Origin: Salimicrobium halophilum | GTDB lineage: Bacteria > Bacillota > Bacilli > Bacillales > Halobacillaceae | Assembly (NCBI RefSeq): GCF_900100295.1 | Contig: NZ_FNEV01000005.1 | Location: forward strand, 64,501 to 128,500 | Length of the DNA: 64,000 nucleotides | Direction of reading: 5' to 3' | The notes under the pieces: model-generated | Database searches by the model: none | Told to the model about the DNA's origin: nothing | Seen by the model: the letters and a program-made list of their open reading frames with translations, nothing else | In this document: piece by piece, positions 1-10,207 of the stretch | Position numbering within the stretch: position 1 is the first letter of the stretch | How the letters are laid out: each line of letters opens with the position of its first letter | Made by a program: the position numbers and the translations under genes

Positions 1-45
1 GTATAGTATGTAAGGATATTTTTTACACAAGGGGTACATACAATC

Positions 46-828
46 ATGAAAAAGTGGATCATACCTGTTTTAGTAAGCATAGCAGTTTTCCTTACAGCGT
101 GCTCGGAAGATACATCTGAGCAGGAAAAAGAGGACCCAGAAAAGGCTGCTCCGAAAGAAACGGAAGTCTCTGAGAAAGAAGAGCCTGATCTGCCGGCATC
201 AGCAGGGGACAGAAAGGTGTCGGAAGATGGCAGTATGATTGAAGTCGAAGAACCGGAACGAATCGATGTCATCGTGAATAAGCAGCGGAAGTTACCGGAC
301 GGGTATGAACCTCCGGATTTGACGGAGCCGGATGTTCCTTTTTCCTTTGAAGAATTCCATCCTAAAAAGCAGATGAGGGAAGAAGCTGCGAGAGCTCTTG
401 AAGCTCTGTTCGAGGCTGCGGAGGAAGACGGGCTGGACTTAGTGGCGGCATCCGGATACCGCTCTTATGAACGTCAGAAGACGATTTATGAGAATTCGGT
501 CGCTGAAAACGGAGAAGAATATGCAAATCGGTATTCTGCTAAGCCGGGTACGAGTGAACACCAGACAGGGCTTGCGATGGACGTGACGTCTGCTGAAATG
601 GCTTTCCGTCTGGAACAATCGTTCATCGAAACGGATGAAGGAAGCTGGCTTGAGGAGAATGCTCACCGCTTCGGATTTGTGATCCGTTATCCGGAAGGGA
701 AGACCGATATTACCGGATACGCTTATGAGCCGTGGCACCTGCGTTATATCGGAGAAAAACTGGCTGCTGAGGTACATGAACAAGAAGAAACGTTAGAAGA
801 ATTCTTCGGGCTTTACCCGACGAATTAG
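46..828 (+). CDS. VanY/LdcB-type D-Ala-D-Ala carboxypeptidase, lipoprotein
   Basis: The 260-residue product begins with a lipoprotein signal peptide whose lipobox LTAC puts the lipidated cysteine at residue 19, followed by a Glu/Lys-rich spacer to about residue 60. The C-terminal half carries the M15 (VanY/LdcB) signature: SGYRSYERQ, then SEHQTGLAMDV and EPWHLRYIG, which supply the Zn ligands (His, Asp, His) and the catalytic Glu. The family trims D-alanine from peptidoglycan stem peptides outside the membrane. Bacillus YodJ is the closest type I recall. It stands alone, closed by a strong hairpin 27 bp downstream. Substrate (penta- or tetrapeptide) cannot be decided from sequence. Confidence 0.9.
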   Translation: MKKWIIPVLVSIAVFLTACSEDTSEQEKEDPEKAAPKETEVSEKEEPDLPASAGDRKVSEDGSMIEVEEPERIDVIVNKQRKLPDGYEPPDLTEPDVPFSFEEFHPKKQMREEAARALEALFEAAEEDGLDLVAASGYRSYERQKTIYENSVAENGEEYANRYSAKPGTSEHQTGLAMDVTSAEMAFRLEQSFIETDEGSWLEENAHRFGFVIRYPEGKTDITGYAYEPWHLRYIGEKLAAEVHEQEETLEEFFGLYPTN

Positions 829-854
829 GAATAATCGTATAAGAAATGGAAATG

Positions 855-894
855 AATCTCCCACAGTCAGTAAACGGCTGTGGGAGATTTTTTT
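855..894. terminator. Rho-independent terminator, likely bidirectional
   Basis: A 12-bp stem (855-866 with 878-889) with an 11-nt loop is followed by a T run on the + strand. It lies between two convergent genes and overlaps the stop codon of the minus-strand gene. Confidence 0.85.
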
Positions 895-1513
895 AAAGGG
901 CGAGGCCGACACGGACATTTTTATAAGAAGGGGAAAGTATTTCCCTGATGGCGATGTCAGCTACATCCTGCACCGGAGCTTTCTTTCCTTCTTCAGGCAA
1001 ATAGTCGATTTCTTCCCGGAGTGGTCCTTGAGTCTGTTCGTCCGGCAGATAAGTCGGGCAAAGGATAATCCATTCTCTGTCCTCTTCGGCGAGAGTACGA
1101 AATACTTTCTCGTGTTCTTCGGCAGCGAAGGTCAGGCGACGCTTGGATTCATTCGTCTCGTATCTGAGTTTCCCTTCTTCGGTTCGGCTGTTCAGAATGC
1201 CGGCTGTACCGATCGTGATGATCCGGGGGACACCGTTTTCTTTCATGATTCTTATGACTTCAGGGATGGATTCGGATAAAGTCGTGGTCTTGTCGGTGCT
1301 GAGTCCGCTGAATACAACGTCTTTATTCACCAGGGCCTGGGTCAGGGATTGTTCATCGAGTACATCACCTTCGATGAGGGAGATGTCCGAATCGAGCATC
1401 TGATGGGCTTTATCCATATTCCTCACGAGAGCCGTCACGTTATGTTCTTTTGCCAGGGCGTTCGCGACTGCGCTCCCTACACGCCCTGTTGCTCCTAATA
1501 TTGCTATGTCCAT
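893..1513 (-). CDS. NAD(P)-binding NmrA/atypical SDR protein
   Basis: The 206-residue protein opens with MDIAILGATGRVGSAV, a Rossmann dinucleotide-binding motif (GATGRVG at 7-13), and is the usual size of the small NAD(P)H-binding atypical short-chain dehydrogenases (YwnB/NmrA-like). A GGAGGAATTTC ribosome site precedes the ATG. The catalytic YxxxK of classical SDRs is not evident, so it may be a redox sensor or flavin/NADPH reductase-like protein. Substrate is unknown. It is convergent with the carboxypeptidase gene and divergent from fumC. Confidence 0.8.
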   Translation of the reverse strand: MDIAILGATGRVGSAVANALAKEHNVTALVRNMDKAHQMLDSDISLIEGDVLDEQSLTQALVNKDVVFSGLSTDKTTTLSESIPEVIRIMKENGVPRIITIGTAGILNSRTEEGKLRYETNESKRRLTFAAEEHEKVFRTLAEEDREWIILCPTYLPDEQTQGPLREEIDYLPEEGKKAPVQDVADIAIREILSPSYKNVRVGLAL

Positions 1514-1664
1514 GAAATTCCTCCTTTTCTACCCATACCTTTTCCCTGTATAAAACAGAAGTATGCCGTGGTCCATGATTTCTGAATGTTTTTACAGGAA
1601 TAGATGATAGTTGAGCGGAAAGTTGATACAATAAATAGGAACCATTTTTAGGGAGGGACCACGA

Positions 1665-3056
1665 ATGGATTATCGCATTGAAAAAGATACATTGGGTGAA
1701 ATGAAAGTACCGAATGATAAGTATTGGGCTGCACAGACGCAGCGAAGCAAGGAGAACTTCCCGATCGGCGAGGAACGTATGCCGAAAGAAGTTATCGAAG
1801 GATTTGCCATTTTGAAAAAGAGTGCAGCGCGCGCTAACGAAGAGCTGGGTCTTCTTGAAAGAGATAAAGCGGCTGCCATCGCTCATGCAGCAGACCGGAT
1901 TGTAGCAGGGGAACTGGATGAACATTTTCCTCTTGTCGTCTGGCAGACAGGCAGTGGTACACAATCCAACATGAACGTGAATGAAGTGATCGCTTATGTC
2001 GGTAACGAGTGGCTGGAGAAAGAAGGAAAAGAAGTACGTCTCCATCCGAATGATGATGTCAACAAATCACAAAGTTCCAATGATACGTATCCTACAGCGA
2101 TGCACGTAGCAGCGGTGCGCAAAGTGGAAGATGTTCTCCTGCCTTCATCCAAGCAGTTGAAGCAGACGTTAAAGGAAAAAATGGAAGCGTTTAACGAAAT
2201 CGTAAAAATCGGACGGACCCACTTGCAGGACGCTACTCCTCTGACGCTGGGGCAGGAAATCAGCGGGTGGCACCGTATGCTTGAGAAGACGGAACGGATG
2301 CTCGAGGAGAGTGTTACATACGTAAAAGAGCTGGCCATCGGCGGAACAGCGGTAGGTACAGGATTGAACGCTCATCCTGATTTCTCCGAGAAAGTGGTTT
2401 CCTACATTAATGAAGATACCGGAAAAGACTTCATTTCCGCTCCGAACAAATTTCATTCTCTTACTTCCCATGATGAACTCGTTCATACGCATGGGGCGAT
2501 CAAAGCACTTGCGGCGGATATGATGAAGATAGCGAATGATGTGCGCTGGCTCGGAAGCGGACCAAGATGTGGCATCGGTGAGATCACGATCCCTGCCAAT
2601 GAACCGGGAAGCTCCATTATGCCGGGGAAAGTCAATCCGACGCAGAGTGAAGCGGTCACGATGGTCGCAGCTCAGGTCATGGGGAACGATGCGACGATCG
2701 GTTTTGCTGCCAGTCAGGGGAATTTTGAACTGAACGTATTCAAACCGGTCATCGCTTATAATTTCCTTCAGTCGGCCCAAATCATGGCAGACAGCATCAG
2801 AAGCTTTGATGAGCGTTGTGTGGCAGGGTTGGAGCCGAACATGGAGAAAATCGACGAATATTTGCGCGATTCCCTTATGCTGGTGACGGCACTTAATCCA
2901 CACATCGGCTATGAAAATGCAGCGAAAATCGCGAAGACAGCTTTCGAGAGAAGTCAGACACTCAAAGAAACGGCGGTAGAACTTGATATATTGACAGAAG
3001 AGCAGTTCGAGGAATACGTTAATCCGAAAGAAATGACCAAGCCGAACGCTAAATAA
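1665..3056 (+). CDS. fumC: Class II fumarate hydratase (fumarase C)
   Basis: Interconverts fumarate and L-malate in the TCA cycle; iron-independent, homotetrameric, cytoplasmic. The 463-residue length is typical. The superfamily signature [11 protein letters not shown] lies at residues 315-325 on the mobile loop carrying the catalytic serine, and [13 protein letters not shown] and [11 protein letters not shown] are the other substrate-binding segments. AGGGAGG stands 8 nt before the ATG. No strong terminator is visible before the next gene and no convincing sigma-A promoter was found upstream, so transcription signals are uncertain. Confidence 0.97.
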   Translation: MDYRIEKDTLGEMKVPNDKYWAAQTQRSKENFPIGEERMPKEVIEGFAILKKSAARANEELGLLERDKAAAIAHAADRIVAGELDEHFPLVVWQTGSGTQSNMNVNEVIAYVGNEWLEKEGKEVRLHPNDDVNKSQSSNDTYPTAMHVAAVRKVEDVLLPSSKQLKQTLKEKMEAFNEIVKIGRTHLQDATPLTLGQEISGWHRMLEKTERMLEESVTYVKELAIGGTAVGTGLNAHPDFSEKVVSYINEDTGKDFISAPNKFHSLTSHDELVHTHGAIKALAADMMKIANDVRWLGSGPRCGIGEITIPANEPGSSIMPGKVNPTQSEAVTMVAAQVMGNDATIGFAASQGNFELNVFKPVIAYNFLQSAQIMADSIRSFDERCVAGLEPNMEKIDEYLRDSLMLVTALNPHIGYENAAKIAKTAFERSQTLKETAVELDILTEEQFEEYVNPKEMTKPNAK

Positions 3057-3098
3057 CGTGCCATTTTTCACTTCCCTGTAATTACCATGAATCTTTTC

Positions 3099-3128
3099 TC
3101 ATAAAAAATTGAAAGAGAGTTCATACTA
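3099..3128 (+). promoter_or_regulatory. Candidate sigma-G promoter of the SASP gene
   Basis: A CATACTA element at 3122-3128 matches the sigma-G minus-10 consensus (CATnHTA), with TCATA at 3099-3103 eighteen bases upstream resembling the minus-35 (GHATR). It precedes a spore-protein gene, which is where a forespore-specific promoter is expected. Confidence 0.6.
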
Positions 3129-3154
3129 CGATTACACACAGGAGGTGAGATACA

Positions 3155-3364
3155 ATGGCAACTAGAAATAATTCTTCTAACGAACTAGTCGTACCTGGTG
3201 TACAGCAGGCTTTGGATCAAATGAAATACGAGATTGCTCAGGAATTCGGTGTACAGCTGGGTCCAGACGCTACTTCCCGTTCGAACGGTTCTGTCGGCGG
3301 TGAAATCACGAAGCGTCTTGTGCAAATGGCTGAGCAACAATTCGGAGGCCAACAGCAACAATAA
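3155..3364 (+). CDS. Alpha/beta-type small acid-soluble spore protein
   Basis: This 69-residue protein has the complete alpha/beta SASP pattern: [23 protein letters not shown] (signature 1; the GPR cleavage region KYEIA/EFG) and [17 protein letters not shown] (signature 2). These proteins coat forespore DNA, protect it from UV and are degraded at germination. The ribosome site AGGAGGTGAG is near perfect and a strong terminator follows within 10 bp, so it is a monocistronic, highly expressed unit. The acidic/Gln-rich tail is normal for the family. It is direct evidence that the organism sporulates. Confidence 0.97.
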   Translation: MATRNNSSNELVVPGVQQALDQMKYEIAQEFGVQLGPDATSRSNGSVGGEITKRLVQMAEQQFGGQQQQ

Positions 3365-3372
3365 CGGTGAAA

Positions 3373-3404
3373 GGGAGAAAGGGCTCAGCCCTTTCTCTTT
3401 TTTT
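3373..3404 (+). terminator. Terminator of the SASP gene
   Basis: GAGAAAGGG (3375-3383) pairs with CCCTTTCTC (3389-3397), 5-nt loop, followed by seven T. Confidence 0.92.
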
Positions 3405-3666
3405 ATGTCTGAAATGTATAAAAAAACGTTTTCATGTATATTTATTTCTGTCTTGAATCGATGGTTCGGGGCTCGTAAAAAATTTTTTAAAATTTAATGA
3501 TAGCGATTACATACTTGATATTGCAAAGTTTCTCGAAAACGAAATAAGTTACCTGGCGTGCAAAAAAAGTGATTTTATACTATAATTATGCGATACAACG
3601 AATTAAACAGAATTTTTCTAATTTTAAACAACTTACTTATTTATCATATTTAGGAGGTTTTGGGGT
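3405..3666 (+). promoter_or_regulatory. Leader region of glutamate synthase with a minus-10 box
   Basis: This AT-rich 262-bp gap holds no gene. A perfect TATAAT lies at 3581-3586 but the best minus-35 at spacing 17 (GTGCAA, 3558-3563) is poor. That fits a promoter needing an activator, as glt promoters of Bacillus do (GltC). No gltC gene lies next to it here, unlike B. subtilis where it is divergent. Operator boxes could not be identified with confidence. Confidence 0.4.
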
Positions 3667-6600
3667 ATGGAAAAACGAGGTTATCCTGCACCGCAGGGAC
3701 TGTATCATCCAGATTTTGAACACGAAGCTTGCGGTATCGGAATGATTGCGAACATCAACGGTTCGAAATCCCACGATATCGTAAAAAATGCAGTAACCAT
3801 CCTTTGTAATCTAGAGCACCGCGGCGGTCAGGGCGCGGACGTCAGTACCGGAGACGGTGCCGGTATCATGACTCAGATCCCCCACTCTTTCTTCGAGAAA
3901 CAGTGTGAGAAAGAAGATATATATTTACCGGAAGCCGGGAAGTATGGGGTCGGCATGGTGTTTCTGCCGAAAGACAGAGACGCCAGAAAAGAAGCAAAGA
4001 AAATATTCGAAGATATCGTAGAGAAGGAAGGACAGGAATTCCTGGGATGGAGAACCGTTCCGATCAACGCATCTTACGTCGGGGAAAATGCGAAGACGAC
4101 GATGCCGTTCATCTCCCAGTTGTTCATCGCTCCTTCAGAGGATATCGAAAGTCGCATAGAGCTCGAGCGAAAGCTTTATATCATACGTAAGCAGGCACTG
4201 CAGACGCTTGAAAAAAGTGAAAAGTTCAAGGAATTCTATATGTGCAGCCTTTCCACGACAACGATCGTCTACAAAGGAATGCTTATTCCAGAACAGCTCG
4301 ATTCCTTCTACATCGACTTAAACCACCCTACATTCAAAACTGCTTTCGCTTTAGTCCATTCCCGTTTCAGTACGAACACATTCCCTTCCTGGAAGAGATC
4401 TCATCCGAACCGCTACACCATCCATAATGGTGAATTCAATACGCTTCGCGGAAATGTGAACTGGATGCGTGCCAGAGAGAAAATGTGTCAATCGGAAGCT
4501 TTCCATAATGAGGATCTTCAAAAGATCTTGCCTGTTATTGACGAAGATGGCAGTGACTCTTCCATGTTCGATAACGCTCTTGAATTCATGTATTTGTCAG
4601 GGAGATCTCTTGCTCATTCCGCAATGATGATGATTCCGGAACCTTGGGCGAACGACGAAACGATTCACCCGAAGAAGAGAGATTTCTACGAATACCACAG
4701 TACACTTATGGAACCATGGGACGGACCTTCTGCCGTATGTTATACAGATGGAAAGCAGATCGGTGCCTGTCTCGACCGTAATGGTCTGCGTCCGGCCCGT
4801 TATTATGTAACGAAGGACGGAATGATTGTGCTCGGCTCTGAAGTAGGGGCACTTGATATTTTTGCGGACGATATCGAATACAAAGATCGTCTTCATCCAG
4901 GGAAGATGCTTCTTGTCGACCTTGAAGAAGGGCGGATTATTCCGGACGAAGAAATCAAGCTCGGCATTGCTGAGGAGAAACCGTACGGGAAGTGGCTCGA
5001 GGAGAACAAGTATGATCTCTCCGATCTTCCTGAAGCGAAAGAAGAAGCACCGAAAGTCGAAGTCGATCAATTGATTGAGCACCAGCTCAATTTCGGATAT
5101 ACGACGGAAGAATTGAATAAAATCATCAAACCGCTCGTCATGGATCAGAAAGATCCGGTAGGTTCCATGGGTTACGATTCGCCTCTTGCTGTGCTTTCGA
5201 AGAAACCGCAGCTATTGTACAGCTACTTTAAACAGCTGTTCGCACAGGTGACGAACCCGGCAATCGATGCGATTCGTGAGAAGATCATCACGATGGCGGA
5301 GACGACGATCGGAAAAGAAGGAAGTCTTGTCGCTCCCCAACCGGCCAGCTGCCGTCATATCCGACTGGAAACGCCGATTCTTACAAATGAGGAGCTTCAG
5401 AAACTTAAAGAACAGACGATTGAAGGATTCGGCACGGAAACCCTTTCGATTTTATTTGATGTGCGCGACGAAGACCTACCGATGAAAAAAGCGATGGATC
5501 GTTTGTGTGCGCAGGCGGATGAAGCTGTTGAGAACGGCAGTACGTTCCTCGTCCTCTCAGACAGAGGGATTGATGAGAACCATGCAGCTATTCCTGCATT
5601 ACTCGCTGTATCCGGCTTGCACCACCACCTTATCCGTCAGGGAGTTCGTACGAAAGTCAGTCTGATTCTTGAATCAGGAGAGCCGAGAGAAGTCCATCAC
5701 TTCGCTACGCTACTGGGTTATGGAGCGGAAGCTATCATCCCTTACCTGGCGTACGAGACGCTCCGTGATCTCGTAGAACGTAAAGAGATCCCTGATCAGA
5801 CGTATGAAGAAAGCGTATTGCAATACGTGAAGAGTGTGACTGATGGCGTCGTCAAAGTTCTCTCTAAGATCGGAATTTCCACCATTCAAAGTTATCGTGG
5901 TGCTCAAATATTCGAAGCAGTGGGAATCAGCCCGGAGGTTATCGAACAATATTTCACGAGAACAGCTTCACGTCTCGGTGGAATCGGTCTTGAGACAATC
6001 GAAAAAGAAGTACGCCTGCGACACAAGAATGCCTTTGAAGAGAAGCGTGTAAATATGAAAACGCTCGACCCGGGTGATGAGTATCAGTATCGGATGAACG
6101 GGGAAGACCATCAGTACAACCCGCAGACCATCCATACCCTTCAACGTGCAGCTCGTACTAATGATTATGATCTTTTCAAAAAGTATACCCAAATGATCAC
6201 GGATGAAACGAATAATCTTCAATCCCTTCGTGGTTTGATCAAATTCAAGGATCGCCCTTCTGTACCACTGGATGAAGTGGAACCGGTCGAGGAGATCGTG
6301 AAGCGATTCAAGACAGGAGCCATCTCTTATGGTGCTATCAGTCAGGAAGCACACGAAGCACTTGCAGTGGCTATGAACAGTCTTGGAGGCCGCAGTAACA
6401 GCGGGGAAGGCGGAGAATCTTCAGACAGATTCACGCCGGATGACGACGGAAAATCGAGAAGAAGCTCCATCAAGCAGGTAGCATCCGGTCGTTTCGGTGT
6501 AACGAGTCATTACCTCGTAAATGCTGATGAAATTCAGATCAAAGTATCTCAGGGGGCGAAGCCGGGAGAAGGTGGTCACCTTCCGGGTAAGAAAGTCTAC

Positions 6601-8313
6601 CCGTGGATCGCTGAAGTTCGTGGTTCGACGCCGGGAGTGGAACTGATCTCCCCGCCACCACACCATGATATCTATTCGATCGAGGACCTGGCGGAACTGA
6701 TTCATAACTTGAAAAACGCCAACCCTGAAGCTCGCGTCAGCGTGAAACTCGTATCCGCTGTAGGAGTTGGAACCATTGCAGCCGGTGTTGCCAAAGGTCG
6801 TGCCGATCTTGTTCTGATCAGTGGGTATGATGGCGGTACAGGTGCTGCCCCGCGCACAAGTATCAAACACGCAGGAATGCCTTGGGAGATAGGTGTGGCG
6901 GAGACCCACCAGACGCTTCTGCTCGACGGATTGCGTGACAGAATAACAATTGAGACCGACGGAAAGCTCATGACAGGACGCGATGTCGTAACTGCTGCGC
7001 TTCTCGGAGCGGAAGAGTATGGGTTCTCAACGGCGCCATTGGTCGTTCTCGGTTGTATCATGATGCGTGTCTGTCATTTGGATACGTGTCCGGTAGGAGT
7101 AGCGACACAGAACCCTGAGCTTAGGAAGAAATTCATCGGAGACGCCGAAGACGTGGCCAACTTCATGCGTTTCATCGCGGAAGAAGCACGTGAGCTGATG
7201 GCTGAACTCGGATTCCGTACGATGAACGAAATGATCGGACGTAATGACGTTCTTGAAAGAAAAGAAGAGATTGATCACTGGAAAGCGAAAGATGTCGACC
7301 TTTCCGCCCTTCTTTACCGTCCTGAGGTCGGTTCGAATGTCGGCCATTATGCACAGATCGAGCAGGATCACGGCCTGGAGAAATCCCTGGACGTACAGGA
7401 ATTGCTGCCGCTTTGTAAAGAAGCGATCGAAACGGGCAAACCTGTCGAAGGTACAGGCTCGATCCGAAACATTCACCGTGTGGCAGGTACGATTCTCGGA
7501 AGTGAAATCTCTAAGAGACATGGAGAGAAAGGCCTGGCTGAAGATACGATCCGCCTGAAATTCAAAGGATCCGCAGGGCAGAGTTTCGGGGCCTTCGTTC
7601 CTCGAGGTGTCACGATGCGTTTGATTGGAGATGCGAATGATTACGTCGGAAAAGGACTATCCGGAGGTAAGATCATCGCTCATCCGTCTCCACGCTCTAC
7701 GTTCAAAGCGGAAGAGAACATTATTGCAGGGAACGTCTGCTTCTATGGTGCGTCCGGAGGGGAAGCGTATCTCAACGGGAAAGCCGGAGAGCGTTTTGCG
7801 GTACGTAACAGTGGTGCGAAACTGGTCGTCGAAGGTGTCGGAGACCATGGTTGTGAATATATGACCGGTGGCCGCGTAGTTGTCCTCGGCGAAACGGGAC
7901 GTAACTTCGCTGCCGGTATGTCCGGAGGAATCGCTTATGTACTGGATGAAAAAGGAGACTTCGGCAGAAAGCTGAATAAAGAACTTGTCCTGTCAGAAGA
8001 GATCACGGATGAAGAGGAAGAGCGTGAGCTTTACGCTCTCATCGAAACGCATGCCAATTACACGCAAAGTGAAAAAGCCCAACGTATTCTGGACAACTGG
8101 GAAGAAATGCTGCCTCGCTTCAAACGCGTCATTCCTGTAGCGTTCCTTGAAATGAGAAGTCGGATTGAAGGCTTCAGAAATGAAGGAAACGACAAATTCG
8201 AAGCGGAAATGAAAGCATTTGAACTCAGTCAGAAGAGCGAAGAAGAACAGCGTACAGAAGAAGAGAAGGAGGAGGAGCATAATGGGGAAGTCGACCGGGT
8301 TTATGGAGTATGA
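3667..8313 (+). CDS. gltB: Glutamate synthase [NADPH], large subunit
   Basis: The alpha subunit of GOGAT (called GltA in B. subtilis) transfers the amide of glutamine to 2-oxoglutarate. Of 1548 residues, a short propeptide ends at the nucleophile Cys22 (HEACGIG), starting the class II glutaminase domain (to about 430); a central linker domain, the FMN-binding synthase barrel (about 830-1200) and the C-terminal beta-helix (about 1260-1480) follow. The 3Fe-4S cysteines are C1130, C1136 and C1141 ([12 protein letters not shown]). AGGAGG precedes the ATG. The last ~30 residues form a Glu-rich tail that overlaps the start of the small-subunit gene by 32 bp. Confidence 0.97.
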   Translation: MEKRGYPAPQGLYHPDFEHEACGIGMIANINGSKSHDIVKNAVTILCNLEHRGGQGADVSTGDGAGIMTQIPHSFFEKQCEKEDIYLPEAGKYGVGMVFLPKDRDARKEAKKIFEDIVEKEGQEFLGWRTVPINASYVGENAKTTMPFISQLFIAPSEDIESRIELERKLYIIRKQALQTLEKSEKFKEFYMCSLSTTTIVYKGMLIPEQLDSFYIDLNHPTFKTAFALVHSRFSTNTFPSWKRSHPNRYTIHNGEFNTLRGNVNWMRAREKMCQSEAFHNEDLQKILPVIDEDGSDSSMFDNALEFMYLSGRSLAHSAMMMIPEPWANDETIHPKKRDFYEYHSTLMEPWDGPSAVCYTDGKQIGACLDRNGLRPARYYVTKDGMIVLGSEVGALDIFADDIEYKDRLHPGKMLLVDLEEGRIIPDEEIKLGIAEEKPYGKWLEENKYDLSDLPEAKEEAPKVEVDQLIEHQLNFGYTTEELNKIIKPLVMDQKDPVGSMGYDSPLAVLSKKPQLLYSYFKQLFAQVTNPAIDAIREKIITMAETTIGKEGSLVAPQPASCRHIRLETPILTNEELQKLKEQTIEGFGTETLSILFDVRDEDLPMKKAMDRLCAQADEAVENGSTFLVLSDRGIDENHAAIPALLAVSGLHHHLIRQGVRTKVSLILESGEPREVHHFATLLGYGAEAIIPYLAYETLRDLVERKEIPDQTYEESVLQYVKSVTDGVVKVLSKIGISTIQSYRGAQIFEAVGISPEVIEQYFTRTASRLGGIGLETIEKEVRLRHKNAFEEKRVNMKTLDPGDEYQYRMNGEDHQYNPQTIHTLQRAARTNDYDLFKKYTQMITDETNNLQSLRGLIKFKDRPSVPLDEVEPVEEIVKRFKTGAISYGAISQEAHEALAVAMNSLGGRSNSGEGGESSDRFTPDDDGKSRRSSIKQVASGRFGVTSHYLVNADEIQIKVSQGAKPGEGGHLPGKKVYPWIAEVRGSTPGVELISPPPHHDIYSIEDLAELIHNLKNANPEARVSVKLVSAVGVGTIAAGVAKGRADLVLISGYDGGTGAAPRTSIKHAGMPWEIGVAETHQTLLLDGLRDRITIETDGKLMTGRDVVTAALLGAEEYGFSTAPLVVLGCIMMRVCHLDTCPVGVATQNPELRKKFIGDAEDVANFMRFIAEEARELMAELGFRTMNEMIGRNDVLERKEEIDHWKAKDVDLSALLYRPEVGSNVGHYAQIEQDHGLEKSLDVQELLPLCKEAIETGKPVEGTGSIRNIHRVAGTILGSEISKRHGEKGLAEDTIRLKFKGSAGQSFGAFVPRGVTMRLIGDANDYVGKGLSGGKIIAHPSPRSTFKAEENIIAGNVCFYGASGGEAYLNGKAGERFAVRNSGAKLVVEGVGDHGCEYMTGGRVVVLGETGRNFAAGMSGGIAYVLDEKGDFGRKLNKELVLSEEITDEEEERELYALIETHANYTQSEKAQRILDNWEEMLPRFKRVIPVAFLEMRSRIEGFRNEGNDKFEAEMKAFELSQKSEEEQRTEEEKEEEHNGEVDRVYGV

Positions 8314-9769
8314 GCGTCAGGGCCGTCCTGAGCGCGATCCACAAGAAAGAGTGAAAGATTGGAACGATTATACGATCCCTATGTCAGATGAAGAGGCTCA
8401 AAGGCAGGGCGCCCGCTGTATGGACTGCGGGGTCCCGACCTGTCATACCGGTACGGAAATGGCAGGCGGTACCTCCGGGTGTCCGGTGTACCACTACATT
8501 CCGGAATGGAATGATCTCGTATACCGCGGACAATGGAAAGAAGCATTGTTCAAAGCTCATGAACAGAACAATTTCCCTGAGTTCACAGGAATCGCCTGCC
8601 CGGCACCTTGTGAAGGGGCATGCGTCCTCGGCCTGAACGAGAACCCTGTAGCTATTCGATCCGTAGAACGCTCTATCGTCGAGAAAGGGTTCGAAAATGG
8701 CTGGATCGTTGCAGAACCACCGAAGACACGTACCGGCAAAAAGGTGGCTGTCGTCGGTTCCGGTCCTGCCGGTCTGACGGTTGCCGATCAGATGAATAAA
8801 GCGGGGCACACGGTTACCGTGTATGAACGTGATGATCGCCTCGGTGGTTTGTTGACGTATGGAATTCCTGAGATGAAGCTTTCTTATGACGTTGTCCTGC
8901 GCCGGATCCGTCTGATGGAAGAAGAAGGGATCACGTTTGTCACAAATGCGGAAATCGGCAAAGACATTCCTTCCGCTCAACTTGAAGAAGAGAACGACGC
9001 AGTAGTTCTATGCGGAGGTGCTGCCAACCACCGCAACATCGACGTCGAAGGTCGTGACCTGGATGGCGTGCATTTCGCTATGGATTTCCTTCATGCGAAC
9101 ACGAAGAGTCTTCTTGATTCCGATCATGAAGACGGCCAGTACATTTCCGCTGAAGGAAAAGATGTCATCGTCATTGGTGGTGGAGACACAGGTACGGACT
9201 GTCTCGCTACATCGATGCGTCATAACTGTAAAACACTGACTCAGTTCGACATTTATGATAAAAAGCCTGCGGACAGAGATGAAGCAGTGAACCCTTGGCC
9301 ACAATATCCAGTCATTCACCGTATTGAATATGGACAGAAAGAAGCAGAAGCAGTGTTCGGAGACGATCCTCGCGCTTACGCTGTTCAGACGAAGAAATTC
9401 GTAGGGGATGAGAACGGACAGATCAAGGAAGTTCACACGGTTAACGTGAAGCTGAAGTTCGACGAGCAGGGGAACAAGTACCGCGAAGAGATTCCGGGCA
9501 CAGAGAAGGTCTGGAAAGCGGATCTCGTCCTTCTTGCTATCGGTTTTACAGGACCGGAACAGCAGCTCATTGAAGAAATGGGCATTGAAACGACGAAACG
9601 TACCAATGTCAAAGCAGACTTGAACACGTATCAGACGAACAAAGAAGGAGTCTTCGCAGCTGGAGACATGCGTCGCGGCCAGAGCCTGATCGTATGGGCG
9701 ATCAACGAAGGGCGTGCCGCTGCAAAAGCTTGTGACGAATACCTCATGGGCGTTGCTGAGCCAGTTTAA
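8282..9769 (+). CDS. gltD: Glutamate synthase [NADPH], small subunit
   Basis: The 495-residue beta subunit (GltB in B. subtilis) passes electrons from NADPH via FAD and Fe-S clusters to the large subunit. N-terminal cysteines C46, C49, C54, C67, C106, C110 and C114 fit the two 4Fe-4S sites of the family; the FAD motif GSGPAG is at 159-164 and the NADPH motif GGGDTGTD near 295. I chose the ATG at 8282 because AGGAGGAGG lies just upstream and the protein begins as its homologues do; an upstream in-frame ATG would add 21 basic residues with no homology. Translationally coupled to gltB. Confidence 0.96.
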   Translation: MGKSTGFMEYERQGRPERDPQERVKDWNDYTIPMSDEEAQRQGARCMDCGVPTCHTGTEMAGGTSGCPVYHYIPEWNDLVYRGQWKEALFKAHEQNNFPEFTGIACPAPCEGACVLGLNENPVAIRSVERSIVEKGFENGWIVAEPPKTRTGKKVAVVGSGPAGLTVADQMNKAGHTVTVYERDDRLGGLLTYGIPEMKLSYDVVLRRIRLMEEEGITFVTNAEIGKDIPSAQLEEENDAVVLCGGAANHRNIDVEGRDLDGVHFAMDFLHANTKSLLDSDHEDGQYISAEGKDVIVIGGGDTGTDCLATSMRHNCKTLTQFDIYDKKPADRDEAVNPWPQYPVIHRIEYGQKEAEAVFGDDPRAYAVQTKKFVGDENGQIKEVHTVNVKLKFDEQGNKYREEIPGTEKVWKADLVLLAIGFTGPEQQLIEEMGIETTKRTNVKADLNTYQTNKEGVFAAGDMRRGQSLIVWAINEGRAAAKACDEYLMGVAEPV

Positions 9770-9783
9770 GAAAGAAAAGCGGA

Positions 9784-9884
9784 GACATCCCGCTTAGAAG
9801 CTCTGGCATAAGCAGGGGTTTCTCTTTTCAGGGGTTCTTTCCTGAAAAAGAAATCACTGCTTGTGACATGTGCTTCTGGATGTC
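9784..9884 (-). repeat. Family A hairpin repeat, copy A1
   Basis: Reverse-orientation copy just after gltD. Pairing arms: GACATCC (9784-9790) with GGATGTC (9878-9884), AGAAGC with GCTTCT, and ATAAGCAG with CTGCTTGT. AAAAGCGG boxes flank it on both sides (9776 and 9898). See the family A finding for comparison with the other copies. Confidence 0.85.
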
Positions 9885-9897
9885 GTAGCTAGACAAG

Positions 9898-10044
9898 AAA
9901 AGCGGAGACGGCCGTTTAGAATAAACCCTGGCCAGGTCCGCAAAATTCGGCTGATGGTCCGCAAATGACTGTCGAAGCTTGTCGAAAGTCCGCAAAAAAG
10001 CGACCCAGGTCCTCAAAAATGATTGATACGTCCGTAACTGGACT
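9898..10044 (-). repeat. Family B repeat, copy B1 (21-bp periodicity)
   Basis: GTCCGCAAA-type units recur at 21-bp steps (with one irregular step of 31 bp). The block starts with the same AAAAGCGGAGAC...TTTAGA end found on family A. It matches copy B2 at 21043-21177 in inverted orientation over nearly its full length. Both can be read as a heptad-like peptide (LRTxxxF repeats), but no ribosome site supports translation. Confidence 0.75.
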
Positions 10045-10067
10045 AAGAAAAGAAAATGATAGCAAAG

Positions 10068-10100
10068 AACGACCCGTCTGAAAAGATGGGTCGTTTCTGT
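10068..10100 (+). terminator. Probable terminator of the glt operon
   Basis: A 12-bp stem (10068-10079 with 10084-10095) is capped by a GAAA tetraloop; the T tail is weak. It lies between the repeats and the arg promoter. Confidence 0.5.
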
Positions 10101-10121
10101 ATCAAAAATCAGCACAGTGTA

Positions 10122-10149
10122 TTGACATTTTTCTAAAAAGATATATCAT
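10122..10149 (+). promoter_or_regulatory. Sigma-A promoter of the arg operon
   Basis: Perfect minus-35 TTGACA (10122-10127), 16-bp spacer, TATCAT (10144-10149). Transcription should start near 10156, 50 bp before argC. Confidence 0.8.
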
Positions 10150-10167
10150 AGGCATAAATATACGTTT

Positions 10168-10186
10168 TTATAAATATTTATTCATA
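10168..10186 (+). promoter_or_regulatory. ArgR/AhrC-type operator (ARG box)
   Basis: TTATAAATATTTATTCATA closely matches, on the complementary strand, the Bacillus AhrC box recalled as CATGAATAAAAATKCAAK. It sits just downstream of the minus-10, where arginine-bound ArgR would block transcription. Prediction only. Confidence 0.65.
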
Positions 10187-10207
10187 ACTCAGAGGAGGAG
10201 TCTCAAT

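Noticed and set aside
1611-1632. fumC promoter TTGAGC/TACAAT
   Set aside because: The boxes are 10 bp apart, too close for sigma-A; no better pair was found.
2169-3071. 300-residue open frame antisense to fumC
   Set aside because: Mirror of a conserved enzyme gene; composition and lack of start signals mark it as a shadow.
9828-10115. 95-residue minus-strand frame in the gap before argC, and 70-residue frame at 20986-21198
   Set aside because: Both are readings of family B repeats; no ribosome site, and the first also runs through a terminator hairpin. Treated as repeats, not genes.
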